Origin: Chitinophaga sp. XS-30 | GTDB taxonomy: Bacteria; Bacteroidota; Bacteroidia; Chitinophagales; Chitinophagaceae | Direction: 5' to 3' | NCBI RefSeq assembly: GCF_008086345.1 | Contig: NZ_CP043006.1 | Location: 1,548,032 to 1,612,031 of the forward strand | DNA: 64,000 nucleotides | Part shown: positions 1 to 7,896 of the stretch, one piece after another | Numbering within the stretch: position 1 is the first letter of the stretch | Layout: each line of letters opens with the position of its first letter | Notes under the pieces: model-generated | Seen by the model: the letters and a program-made list of their open reading frames with translations, nothing else | Databases searched by the model: none | What the model was told of the DNA's origin: nothing | Made by a program: the position numbers and the translations under genes

Positions 1-227
1 AAGATAAAGCGGAAAACAGGCTCAAGAATAATGTTCCCGTTCCGGAGCTGAACTTCCGGATCAGGAAGCAATTCAAAAGCCACTTCTCTGTTGCATTGAA
101 TGTGAATAATATTCTCGATTACGATGTGGTGAACTACCAGGAGCATAATGGAGAATATTTCACGACACAAAGTTATAACCCGGGCAGGGTCTATAAACTG
201 ACACTAGGGTACTCTATCAGCAGGTAA
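1..227 (+). CDS. TonB-dependent receptor, C-terminal fragment (5' end outside window)
   Basis: The open frame enters from the left edge (codons from base 3) and stops at TAA 225-227, giving about 74 residues. The tail has alternating hydrophobic and polar strands, the phrase NVNNILDY typical of the last strands of TonB-dependent receptors, and ends in LTLGYSISR. That fits the final beta-strands of an outer-membrane barrel. The ligand cannot be told from this fragment, and it could also be another outer-membrane barrel of the carboxypeptidase-regulatory-domain type. A hairpin terminator follows 28 bases after the stop, so it is the last gene of its transcript. Confidence 0.75.
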   Translation, partial: DKAENRLKNNVPVPELNFRIRKQFKSHFSVALNVNNILDYDVVNYQEHNGEYFTTQSYNPGRVYKLTLGYSISR

Positions 228-254
228 TTCCTGATTTTGTCAATAATTGTTTCG

Positions 255-290
255 CAAAGGGCCGTTTCCGCAAGGGAACGGCCGCTTTGT
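255..290 (+). terminator. Rho-independent terminator after the receptor fragment
   Basis: Arms CAAAG..GGCCGTTTCC (255-269) and GGGAACGGCC..CTTTG (273-288) pair around a short loop and are followed by a T-rich stretch. It lies between the stop at 227 and the next start at 410. Confidence 0.7.
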
Positions 291-409
291 TTGAATTAAC
301 AATAGCTTAATGATGTGGTAATATTACCTGTGTATATTTCAATAAATCTGTTCATACTATTTGCATTAACCCTGTATAACCCGATTTCTTACCCTCAAAG
401 CTCACCCTT

Positions 410-1513
410 ATGAAAATGTTAAAACCCTTTCTGCTTCTTTGCTCGATCCTGTTTATTATCTCCTGCCGGAAAGAGGTGGCCCCTGAACAGTCTGCCGTCA
501 GCGAAAGCACTCAGTCCCGCGTGAACCCCGAACACCTGCAGGCCGCCTGGCTGCTCGGCTTTGATACGGTCGGTGCCCGTTACCTCAACGACGGACTGCT
601 GGTAGGCGGAGACGTATTGATGGATAAACAGTACCTTGAAAATTTACTGAAGGCTTACAAGGCCTCTTCAGCTAACGAGCGGCATGCCCATACGGCAAAC
701 CTCGTAACAGGAAACAATACCAATATCACAGTCAGCCTTCAGGATAATCTGATCAACACCTATTCTGTTGTACTTGCTTTGCAGGGAGCGCTGAGTCATC
801 TGAATGCAGTCAGTGACTGCCGGCTGAATTTCATGTATGCTTCCAATGATGCAAATGCGGATATCAAAATATACAGGTCTTATGATTTCAACAGTTATGC
901 CTACGCATTCTGGCCTACCGGAAACGGGCAGCCAGGCAGCAAGGTCTATTTTAATCTGGACCTGGCCAATGGCAGAACGCAAGGGCAAAATATACTGCTT
1001 TTTGTTCATGAGATCGGTCACTGCCTTGGCCTGAGACACGCGGACTGGGACAATATCGGCGAACCTGTAGCAGCCTATGACGATGACTGGACGTATGGCG
1101 GGGCGACCTATATTCCAGGAACACCCACGTACGATGCCAGTTCGGTCATGAATCATGATATCGGTATCCTCGGCCTGTCATGGTCTTCCTTTTCCACCTA
1201 TGATATTGTGGCACTGCGTTATCTGTATCCATTGGAAACAGGAACAGTATTCGAAAGCTATATCAATGGCCCTGTGAACATCAGCCAGGCAGGGCAGCAC
1301 AACCATTCAAACGGCGCTGCGTACAGCTGTGGCAACTACGAATGGCGTTTATTGAATGCCAGTGCCCAGGTCATTTACGATTTTTGGGATGAAGAGTGCG
1401 GCGGGCTGGAATGGAGTAATATCCTTTCGCCGGGAACCTATTACCTGGAAGCCCGGCTGAAGAATACGGAGGCGCCGGGAGTGTGGTATTCCAAAGCCGT
1501 AAACGTTCAATAA
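410..1513 (+). CDS. M57-type (HEIGH) zinc metalloprotease lipoprotein
   Basis: A 367-residue secreted protein. The N-terminus is a lipoprotein signal with lipobox IISC (Cys19), so it is probably anchored in a membrane facing the periplasm or surface. The zinc motif HEIGHCLGLRH (H200, E201, H204, H210) is the extended HExxHxxGxxH metzincin signature. A downstream SSVMN segment would be the Met-turn. The HEIGH form and length match peptidase family M57 of Bacteroidota. After about residue 280 comes a small beta-rich C-terminal part with two cysteines (CGNYEWR and EECGG) that could form a disulfide. The gene stands alone between two terminators. The substrate is unknown. Confidence 0.85.
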   Translation: MKMLKPFLLLCSILFIISCRKEVAPEQSAVSESTQSRVNPEHLQAAWLLGFDTVGARYLNDGLLVGGDVLMDKQYLENLLKAYKASSANERHAHTANLVTGNNTNITVSLQDNLINTYSVVLALQGALSHLNAVSDCRLNFMYASNDANADIKIYRSYDFNSYAYAFWPTGNGQPGSKVYFNLDLANGRTQGQNILLFVHEIGHCLGLRHADWDNIGEPVAAYDDDWTYGGATYIPGTPTYDASSVMNHDIGILGLSWSSFSTYDIVALRYLYPLETGTVFESYINGPVNISQAGQHNHSNGAAYSCGNYEWRLLNASAQVIYDFWDEECGGLEWSNILSPGTYYLEARLKNTEAPGVWYSKAVNVQ

Positions 1514-1543
1514 AACAATAATACAGGGTTAGTCAGGAAGAAG

Positions 1544-1570
1544 CCGGTCGGAAAGACCGGTTTTTTCTTT
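1544..1570 (+). terminator. Rho-independent terminator after the M57 protease
   Basis: Perfect CCGGTC / GACCGG stem (1544-1549 with 1555-1560) followed by TTTTTTCTTTT. Confidence 0.85.
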
Positions 1571-1584
1571 TAAAAACTGGACTG

Positions 1585-1592
1585 TATTTTTG
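1585..1592 (+). promoter_or_regulatory. Bacteroidota -7 box for the porin gene
   Basis: TATTTTTG matches TAnnTTTG and ends 23 bases before the ATG at 1616. No clear TTG -33 element is visible. Confidence 0.5.
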
Positions 1593-1615
1593 CGATTCTA
1601 TAAAAATGGCTACTC

Positions 1616-2935
1616 ATGATCCGAATCAGGCAAGTTGCATTGACTGTTTTTTTTATATGTTTTGCTTTTTCCGCCCGGGCACAGTTCCTGATGGATATGA
1701 TAGATACCACTACCGCATTGGGAAAGGGCATGATAGCCATGTACCAGAATTACGACCATCTCCGCATCAGCGGGTATATGCAACCGCAGTACCAGTACTC
1801 CACCGGAAAGGGTATGGGAGACTACCAGGGCGGGGCTATGGCGCCGGAATCGGATAACCGTTTCATGTTCCGCAGGGGCCGTATCCGCTTTGACTATGCA
1901 CACTACAACAAAAAGAACCTGCCTACCGTACAGTTCGTATTCCAGTTCGACGGAACGGAGCGGGGCGTGAATATCCGTGACTTCTGGGGACGTTTTTTTG
2001 ATGGTAAATGGGATGTGATGTCGCTCACCATGGGCATGTTTGCGCGGCCTTTCGGCTTTGAAGTCAACTATTCCAGCAGCGACCGTGAGGCGCCGGAACG
2101 GGGACGGATGTCCCAGATACTCATGAAAACGGAGCGGGATATGGGAGCTATGGTCAGCTGGGAACCCCGCCAGAAATCCCATCCCCTGTCATTCCTGAAA
2201 GTAGATTTCGGACTTTTCAACGGCCAGGGCCTCGCCGGGCCGGAGGATTTCGACAGCCACAAAGACATTATCGCAAGGGTAGCCCTGAAACCAACGGCGA
2301 TCAATCAGCAAAAATGGCTGCTCTCCGTAGGCGCATCCATATTATACGGCGGCCTGGAACAGTTCACTCCTGTCATCTACCGCATGCAGAAGGGCCGCAG
2401 CACCGAAGATTTCGCGCGGGACTCCTCGGCCGCCAACATCGGCCTGATCGCTCCGCGGCACTATTACGGCGGAGACGCCCAGTTCGTGATTCCCAACACC
2501 AAAGGGTTCACCCAGTTCCGCGCGGAATACATCCGCGGCACACAAACATCCACAGGCGACAGGTCCGAAACACCCGGCTCCATCCCCATGATCGATGAAG
2601 CTTACGCCCCGCTGTATATCCGCAACTTCGATGGCGCCTATCTCAACTTCCTGCAGCACCTGGGCAGCGAAAAACATCAGCTGGTCCTTAAATACGACTG
2701 GTACGACCCCAACACCCGCGCGAGCGGCAGGCAAATAGGGAAAGATGGTCTCAACCTCACCGCGGCCGATATTCGTTTTGATACTTTCGGGGCAGGGTAT
2801 GTGTACTATTTCAACGAGCATATGAAAGCTACGCTGTGGTTCGACCGTATCTGGAATGAATCCACTTCCCTCGAAGGGTATGAATCCGATGTAGACGATA
2901 ATATGTTCACCTGCCGGTTGCAGTACCGGTTCTAA
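1616..2935 (+). CDS. Phosphate-selective porin O/P family outer-membrane protein
   Basis: A 439-residue barrel protein with a signal peptide ending at ...SARAQ (about residue 22). Family marks are RRGRIRFDYAHYNKKNLP near residue 85, the FQFDGTERGVNIRDFW strand, and a final LQYRF ending in a C-terminal aromatic as outer-membrane barrels do. This fits the OprO/OprP porin family (PF07396), which forms anion-passing trimers in other bacteria. In Bacteroidota most members have untested specificity, so phosphate uptake is only an inference. ATG 1616 is chosen because it gives a clean signal peptide. An overlapping ATG at 1606 in another frame gives no membrane-targeting sequence. Its stop overlaps the stop of the convergent lipoprotein by four bases. 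Confidence 0.85.
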   Translation: MIRIRQVALTVFFICFAFSARAQFLMDMIDTTTALGKGMIAMYQNYDHLRISGYMQPQYQYSTGKGMGDYQGGAMAPESDNRFMFRRGRIRFDYAHYNKKNLPTVQFVFQFDGTERGVNIRDFWGRFFDGKWDVMSLTMGMFARPFGFEVNYSSSDREAPERGRMSQILMKTERDMGAMVSWEPRQKSHPLSFLKVDFGLFNGQGLAGPEDFDSHKDIIARVALKPTAINQQKWLLSVGASILYGGLEQFTPVIYRMQKGRSTEDFARDSSAANIGLIAPRHYYGGDAQFVIPNTKGFTQFRAEYIRGTQTSTGDRSETPGSIPMIDEAYAPLYIRNFDGAYLNFLQHLGSEKHQLVLKYDWYDPNTRASGRQIGKDGLNLTAADIRFDTFGAGYVYYFNEHMKATLWFDRIWNESTSLEGYESDVDDNMFTCRLQYRF

Positions 2936-3408
2936 AAAACAACACTGCATTCCATATAGTATTCATATTTTTTGCTGAAATACTTCGACGAATCGGATAC
3001 AGGAGCGTAGTCAATCCTGATTTCAAAAGGGGAGAGCCTTTCGGCAAAAAGCGTATCCAGGTAGTCATCCGGTGTATCCAGTACAAGTTTTACGATATTG
3101 CTGTCTGCCGTTGGCCAGGCTTCGTAAGTGCCGATGAAGTTACGGCCGTTTCCGTTGATGAGGGAGAAGTGGCCTTTCGGGTGCAGCCTGAGATTTTCGC
3201 CTTCCCCGGCGGTATAATCGATCTGCTTCCAGCTCGTATCTGCCGTATATTTTCCGGACAATGCTTTCAGCCCCCAAATTCCGTGATAAAATGTGGTTGC
3301 GGGCTCGGATTCGGATTCTTTGTGTTTATCTTCCTCACTCGTATTGTCTTTCTTACATGCCGCAAAAAATAGCAGGAGGGCGGGTAAGCAACGGAAAAGA
3401 TGTTTCAT
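2932..3408 (-). CDS. Small lipoprotein of unknown function
   Basis: 158 residues with a lipoprotein signal (FFAAC, Cys18) followed by KKDN and an acidic, serine-rich linker (about residues 20-37). The rest resembles small Bacteroidota lipocalin-like lipoproteins: an IWGLKALSGKYTADTSWKQ strand, a GHFSLINGNGRNFIGTY hairpin, and further strands. No catalytic motif is visible. It is convergent with the porin gene. The ATG at 3408 is followed directly by a good signal sequence. A lipocalin-like fold is a guess; the lipoprotein call is firm. Confidence 0.75.
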   Translation of the reverse strand: MKHLFRCLPALLLFFAACKKDNTSEEDKHKESESEPATTFYHGIWGLKALSGKYTADTSWKQIDYTAGEGENLRLHPKGHFSLINGNGRNFIGTYEAWPTADSNIVKLVLDTPDDYLDTLFAERLSPFEIRIDYAPVSDSSKYFSKKYEYYMECSVVF

Positions 3409-3467
3409 GATAAGGGGTATTTGGGTTGATAACTATGAAACGTTGCCTCTCCCCGAAAAGTTACAGG

Positions 3468-4580
3468 TCAATTGTCCTTCCCAAGCTCCAGCGTGAACCC
3501 GAAGGTAGAACCCACATCCAGCTTGCTCCGCACATTGATGGTCTGGTCATGCGCCTCCACAATATGCTTCACGATCGCCAGGCCAAGCCCCGTGCCGCCG
3601 ATATCCCGGCTGCGGGCCCGGTCCGTCCGGTAAAAGCGCTCGAATACACGCGGCAGATGCTCTTCAGACATGCCGATGCCGCTATCCGAGATCTCTATCA
3701 GCACCCGTTTCCCGTCCATATTGTAAATGCTGGCAATGGTCTGCCCTTCGGGCTTGCCGTACTTTACGGAGTTCTCGATCAGGTTGATCAGCACCTGGCG
3801 GATCTTTTCCTTGTCCGCCATCACATGTATCGGCGCTTCGCAGCCTTTCTTGATGCTGAATTTGATCTCTTTCTGATTGGCTTTCAGGGACAGGGTGTCG
3901 AATACATCCTTCACCAGGTCCTGTATCACGAACAGTTCCTTGTTGATGGTCATCTCCCCGCTTTCGAGCTTGGATATCTCGTCCAGGTCATCGATCAGCC
4001 TGCAAAGGCGGTCAATATTCTTGGTCGCGTTCTTCAGGAACATCTTGTTGACGGAAGGGTCTTCAATAGCGCCGTCCAGCAATGTATGGATGTAGCCCTG
4101 CACGGCAAAGATGGGCGTTTTCAGCTCGTGGGAAAGATTAAGCAGGAATTCCTTGCGGAAAGCTTCGTTACGGCGCAGGTTCTCCAGTTCTTCCTTCTTC
4201 TGGGACGCCCATTTTTCCACATCCTCGCTCACTTCATCTATCGTTTTCAGCGGCAGGATGTTCTTGTTGAAAAAATCTTCCCTTTTGGACGCCTTGGTCT
4301 GGTAGATGAATTTGTAGATCAGTTTGATCTTCCGGTAGATGAAATTCTGCAGCGTATAGAGGTACAGGTAGTAGGATACGAGGAACGTCAGTACGAACGC
4401 GATGAGCGTTACCCTGAGGCTCATATCCAGCACCAGGCAGCCCAGTACCATAATAAGGGAAAGCACCAGCGCGGTAAAGCCGGCGAGTTTCTGCGGAGAA
4501 AGGTTTTTGGCTTTGAACATACTCCAGAGTGAGTAGTGATTGTAATACTGGGAAATTAACCCAAATTTTTTATTTGCCAT
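3468..4580 (-). CDS. Membrane sensor histidine kinase, PhoR-like
   Basis: 370 residues. Two adjacent membrane helices (about 34-50 and 56-76) have almost no loop between them, so there is no sizeable periplasmic sensor domain. Next comes a helical linker, then HisKA with phospho-acceptor H151 in NLSHELKTP. The HATPase domain has the N-box (NLIENSVKYG), G1 (DSGIGM) and G2 (GGTGLGLAIVK). It is the cognate partner of the response regulator just upstream on the same strand, 83 bases away. That gap holds a terminator-like hairpin, so kinase and regulator may be made in unequal amounts. The pairing resembles PhoB/PhoR, but no pho genes adjoin it. The PhoR label is by architecture only. Confidence 0.85.
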   Translation of the reverse strand: MANKKFGLISQYYNHYSLWSMFKAKNLSPQKLAGFTALVLSLIMVLGCLVLDMSLRVTLIAFVLTFLVSYYLYLYTLQNFIYRKIKLIYKFIYQTKASKREDFFNKNILPLKTIDEVSEDVEKWASQKKEELENLRRNEAFRKEFLLNLSHELKTPIFAVQGYIHTLLDGAIEDPSVNKMFLKNATKNIDRLCRLIDDLDEISKLESGEMTINKELFVIQDLVKDVFDTLSLKANQKEIKFSIKKGCEAPIHVMADKEKIRQVLINLIENSVKYGKPEGQTIASIYNMDGKRVLIEISDSGIGMSEEHLPRVFERFYRTDRARSRDIGGTGLGLAIVKHIVEAHDQTINVRSKLDVGSTFGFTLELGKDN

Positions 4581-4596
4581 GACAATAAGGGGAAAA

Positions 4597-4624
4597 GCAA
4601 AAAATAAAAGCCGGGGCTCCGGCT
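4597..4624 (-). terminator. Terminator-like hairpin between response regulator and kinase
   Basis: Read on the minus strand: AGCCGG / CCGGCT stem (4624-4619 with 4614-4609) around a four-base loop, followed by TTTATTTTTTG. It lies between the regulator stop (4664) and the kinase ATG (4580), inside what should be one operon. Confidence 0.65.
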
Positions 4625-4663
4625 TATTGATTACTTGACTCCTGCTTTTCTGTTAACGGTTTA

Positions 4664-5353
4664 TCACATCTCGAATTTGTACCCCACGCCCTTGACAGTG
4701 GTGATCAGGTCTACCCCCAGCTTCTGGCGTATTTTACGGATGTGCACATCGATGGTACGGTCACCTACGATCACTTCGGTGCCCCATACCTGGTTGAGGA
4801 TCTCGTTACGGAGGAATACCCGCCCGGGTTTGGAGGCGAGCAACTGTAACAGCTCGAATTCTTTTTTGGCCAGGATGATCTCCAGCCCTTTATACGTTAC
4901 CGTGAATTTCTCCCGGTCAATGATCAGGTCTCCCAGGTGCAATTGCTGTTCTTCCACCTTGTTCAGCCTCCGGAAGAGCGCGTTGATGCGGCTGACCAGC
5001 AATTTGGGCTTTATCGGCTTGGCGATGTAATCGTCCGCCCCCATATTCAACCCCTCTATCTCGCTCTTTTCATCGTTCAGCGCCGTCAGGAACAATACCA
5101 TGGTTTCCTTGAACTCCGGCAGCTTGCGGATCTCCTTACAGGTATCGATGCCATTCTTGTTCGGCATCATGATGTCAAGCATGATCAGGTCCGGCCGGAA
5201 GATCTTGGCCTTCTGGATAGCCTCGCTGCCATCCTTGGCCGTTACCGTATCATATCCGGCACTTTTCAGATTGTAGCTGATGATTTCCAGGATGTCCGCT
5301 TCATCATCCACGACAAGTATTTTTCCAACAGCAACCGCTTGATCCATCAACAT
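4664..5353 (-). CDS. OmpR/PhoB-family response regulator
   Basis: 229 residues from the ATG at 5353. The receiver domain has the acidic pocket VVDDE, phospho-acceptor D60 in MLDIMMP, and a conserved lysine in IAKP. A C-terminal winged helix follows, with ILNQVWG and the DVHIRKIRQKLG recognition helix. An open frame extends 24 bases further up to a TTG. I chose ATG 5353 because a TAATTTTG promoter box sits at 5382-5375, overlapping that TTG. A second in-frame ATG lies at 5347. The partner kinase is immediately downstream. It resembles PhoB in length and layout; the regulon is unknown. Confidence 0.88.
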   Translation of the reverse strand: MLMDQAVAVGKILVVDDEADILEIISYNLKSAGYDTVTAKDGSEAIQKAKIFRPDLIMLDIMMPNKNGIDTCKEIRKLPEFKETMVLFLTALNDEKSEIEGLNMGADDYIAKPIKPKLLVSRINALFRRLNKVEEQQLHLGDLIIDREKFTVTYKGLEIILAKKEFELLQLLASKPGRVFLRNEILNQVWGTEVIVGDRTIDVHIRKIRQKLGVDLITTVKGVGYKFEM

Positions 5354-5374
5354 AAAACTTTGTTTTAGACGGCA

Positions 5375-5382
5375 CAAAATTA
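5375..5382 (-). promoter_or_regulatory. -7 box for the response regulator
   Basis: On the minus strand TAATTTTG matches TAnnTTTG, 21 bases before the ATG at 5353. No exact TTG -33 element is visible. Confidence 0.5.
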
Positions 5383-5563
5383 ATCACCACATTGCCGATT
5401 CATGAAATGATAACATTATGTAATTGTTAATTCGGCCTGCACTGCCATTTTCAGCACAATTGCAAAGGTACTGTTTTTTTGCCCGTGAAGGCATGAGAGG
5501 GTATGATCTGTTTGATATAAAACGACTTTCAAATGAATCATTTTTTGCATAACATACCGGGGA

Positions 5564-5595
5564 TTGGTAATTCGCAATAATTGGTAGTAAATTTG
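5564..5595 (+). promoter_or_regulatory. Bacteroidota promoter for the caspase-like protein gene
   Basis: -33 TTG (5564-5566), 21-base spacer, -7 TAAATTTG (5588-5595), then the ATG at 5624. Both elements match the Bacteroidota sigma-factor consensus. Confidence 0.65.
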
Positions 5596-5623
5596 CAGTA
5601 TAGTGTCGGCGTAATTCAGTTAT

Positions 5624-7810
5624 ATGAGGAAATTATTACTAGTCATATCTTTGGGGATTGTTTACAGCGGATCGTCCTTTGCACAGCAGGTGAATATCCC
5701 GATCTCCCGGCAGGGCTTTCATGACAATATCGACAAGGAACAGGTAAATGCCGATAAATTCGACGGCAAGGCGGATAACTATGTGAAGGTCTCTGACGAC
5801 CGGAACATGAGCCTGCAGGTGACCAGTGCGCTCACCACCGGAGTAGATGAATTGCAGGTGGAAATAGAGCTGGATACCGCGCTGGACCATCGCCTGAAAG
5901 TCAAATATCTCTCCGGCCTGCAGCAATTGCTGAAAGATTATAACAGCAAACGGGCTTTCAACCGTATTGACGCGGAAGAAGCACCGGCCATGGTACAGGC
6001 TTACCGGGGTATGATGAAGGCCGATATCGCCGGGAAAAGCATTTATCCGGTGGCCAGGACCCTGAGCTTTGAAGCCGGGGAACGCATTATCGAAGCCTTT
6101 TCTTCCAATCCCGGCTACAAGGATTCCCGCGCGGAGATGTTCTCCAAATACGCCTTCAAGAACCTGGAGACCATCATGCCGAAGCTGGGGCCTTACCTGG
6201 ACTACTCCGTGACTGATTCCATCATAGCCGCCGTAGCAAAGAAATACCCCAACCAGGTATTGACCTATGCTACTTCCTATACACCTACCGCCGGGGCCAT
6301 CCGCCGTAATCCGGACCCCCTGGTGCAGCAGATCGTGCAGATCGGCCGCTCCCCCCAGTCCACCAAGCTCATGCCCTTCATCGATCAGCTGATGAGCGGT
6401 TCCGCTACCATTTCAGCACTGGAACAGGCGGTAGAGAACGATGACAATTACTTCCGGCAGATGGTGAAAGCCTCCATCATACTGCATCGCAGAAAAGCGG
6501 ACGGAGAAAACCCCATCGGGCTGAAAGCCATGAGCGAGAACATGCATGCCAAATCCCTGCGGTATATCCGCGAGATCAACGACCTGCACGACGAAAGCCA
6601 TACCGTGCGCTTCCGTATCGTAAAAGACTTCACGCCCGAAGAGCTGTACTACCTCATCATCAACGGGCAGGAAGAACTGTTCACCTCCAGCTATACCAAT
6701 GCCGCGAAGAACGGGTTGTACGATCAGATGATGCTGCGCATGAACCCTTCCCGGGGAGACAGCCTGCTGATGCTCGTGAGCTTCGACCGGTTCAAGAAAT
6801 TCATTGCCATGGCCGCGGGCTTCAATACGCTGGACCACTTCCTGAAATCCATGGCGCCGGAGAATGCCAACTACCTGATGGTGAAATTTGTGCGCAGCCT
6901 GGAAAAAACGGAAGATCTGGAAGACGCGGTGGACGTGGCCAACTCCTTCGGCAGCATCCGCGATCCCAAGCTGCTGGACTTCCTGCGAACGGAAGTGCGC
7001 AAGAACCTCGTGTTCGTGACCGGCAAAAAAGATAAAAGAGGGATGACCATATACGAGCTGCTCAACAGCATCTTCATGGAACAGGGCGCCGATGGCGATT
7101 CCGCCTGGGCCTCCGGTATGTCCGCCAAATTGCAGCTGCCGCCGATCAACTATGTGGCGTACAACACCCTCCCGAACGACAGCGGCCGTGTATATCAGCA
7201 GGTATTCTTCTATGGCGATGATGACGGCAAAAGCTCCTACGCCAGCTTTATGGGCAACTTCCCGGCCAGTGACTGGAAAGTGAACAAAGGCCAGTACTGG
7301 ACAACCATCACCTCCCAGAAAGGCAAACCCACGACCATTTTTGCCAATAATCCGCTGGAAGAGCCGGAGGACAAAACGGCCATCGACAAACTGGCGCAAT
7401 ACCTGGATGAACAGGATATTCACCCCACCATATTCATCCACCGCGGCCACAGCTACCATGTGAACACCACGCTGGACAACCTGCAGAGCACCGCCCGCAT
7501 CGTGATCCTCGGCTCCTGCGGCGGCTATCATAACCTGGCCACCGTACTGGAAAAAGCGCCGGAAGCGCATATCATTTCCTCCAAGCAGGTAGGTACCCGC
7601 TGGGTGAATGAACCCATCATCCGCAGCCTGGAAGATGTGGTGCGCGCGGGAAAGGATGTGGACTGGGTGGAGATGTGGGCAGGCCTGAGCAGGAAGTTCG
7701 ATGCAGACCGCGCCAACAAACCGCTGTTTGATGACTATGTGCCGCCGCACAAGAACCTCGGCGCCATCTTTATCAAGGCATACCGCCAGGTGATGAAAGA
7801 AACGAACTGA
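5624..7810 (+). CDS. Secreted protein with C-terminal caspase-like (clan CD) peptidase-like domain
   Basis: 728 residues with a signal peptide ending at ...SSFAQ (about residue 21), so periplasmic or secreted. Residues 100-500 are mostly helical with no motif I recognise. From about residue 530 the pattern changes to alternating strands and helices: QQVFFYGDDDG, TTIFANNP, a helix DKTAIDKLAQYL, then strand HPTIFIHRGHSYH, a short helix, and strand RIVILGSCGGY. This order, with histidine (H606 or H609) ending one strand and cysteine C632 ending the next, is the caspase/separase/CHAT plan. The 23-residue His609-Cys spacing is close to that of separases. It is a single-gene transcript with a clear promoter and terminator, divergent from the two-component pair. 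Family knowledge beyond the fold is lacking. The peptidase call is an inference; the secreted-protein call is firm. Confidence 0.6.
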   Translation: MRKLLLVISLGIVYSGSSFAQQVNIPISRQGFHDNIDKEQVNADKFDGKADNYVKVSDDRNMSLQVTSALTTGVDELQVEIELDTALDHRLKVKYLSGLQQLLKDYNSKRAFNRIDAEEAPAMVQAYRGMMKADIAGKSIYPVARTLSFEAGERIIEAFSSNPGYKDSRAEMFSKYAFKNLETIMPKLGPYLDYSVTDSIIAAVAKKYPNQVLTYATSYTPTAGAIRRNPDPLVQQIVQIGRSPQSTKLMPFIDQLMSGSATISALEQAVENDDNYFRQMVKASIILHRRKADGENPIGLKAMSENMHAKSLRYIREINDLHDESHTVRFRIVKDFTPEELYYLIINGQEELFTSSYTNAAKNGLYDQMMLRMNPSRGDSLLMLVSFDRFKKFIAMAAGFNTLDHFLKSMAPENANYLMVKFVRSLEKTEDLEDAVDVANSFGSIRDPKLLDFLRTEVRKNLVFVTGKKDKRGMTIYELLNSIFMEQGADGDSAWASGMSAKLQLPPINYVAYNTLPNDSGRVYQQVFFYGDDDGKSSYASFMGNFPASDWKVNKGQYWTTITSQKGKPTTIFANNPLEEPEDKTAIDKLAQYLDEQDIHPTIFIHRGHSYHVNTTLDNLQSTARIVILGSCGGYHNLATVLEKAPEAHIISSKQVGTRWVNEPIIRSLEDVVRAGKDVDWVEMWAGLSRKFDADRANKPLFDDYVPPHKNLGAIFIKAYRQVMKETN

Positions 7811-7831
7811 TCAAAAAAAGCTGAAATAATA

Positions 7832-7866
7832 AAAAGGGAGATGACCGTACGGCTTCTCCCTTTTGC
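7832..7866 (+). terminator. Rho-independent terminator after the caspase-like gene
   Basis: Arms AAAAGGGAGA (7832-7841) and TCTCCCTTTT (7855-7864) pair perfectly; the T-run is part of the 3' arm. Confidence 0.75.
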
Positions 7867-7883
7867 ATTTTACGATTAAGCCT

Positions 7884-7891
7884 TACTTTTA
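7884..7891 (+). promoter_or_regulatory. Probable -7 box very close to the ABC exporter start
   Basis: TACTTTTA differs from TAnnTTTG in the last base. It ends five bases before the ATG at 7897, which would leave almost no untranslated leader. Confidence 0.35.
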
Positions 7892-7896
7892 CACAG

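Noticed and set aside
6413..7750. Long minus-strand open frame opposite the caspase-like gene (445 codons)
   Set aside because: His/Val/Gly-rich composition without motifs is typical of an antisense shadow of a GC-rich gene. The plus-strand frame has a signal peptide, promoter and terminator.
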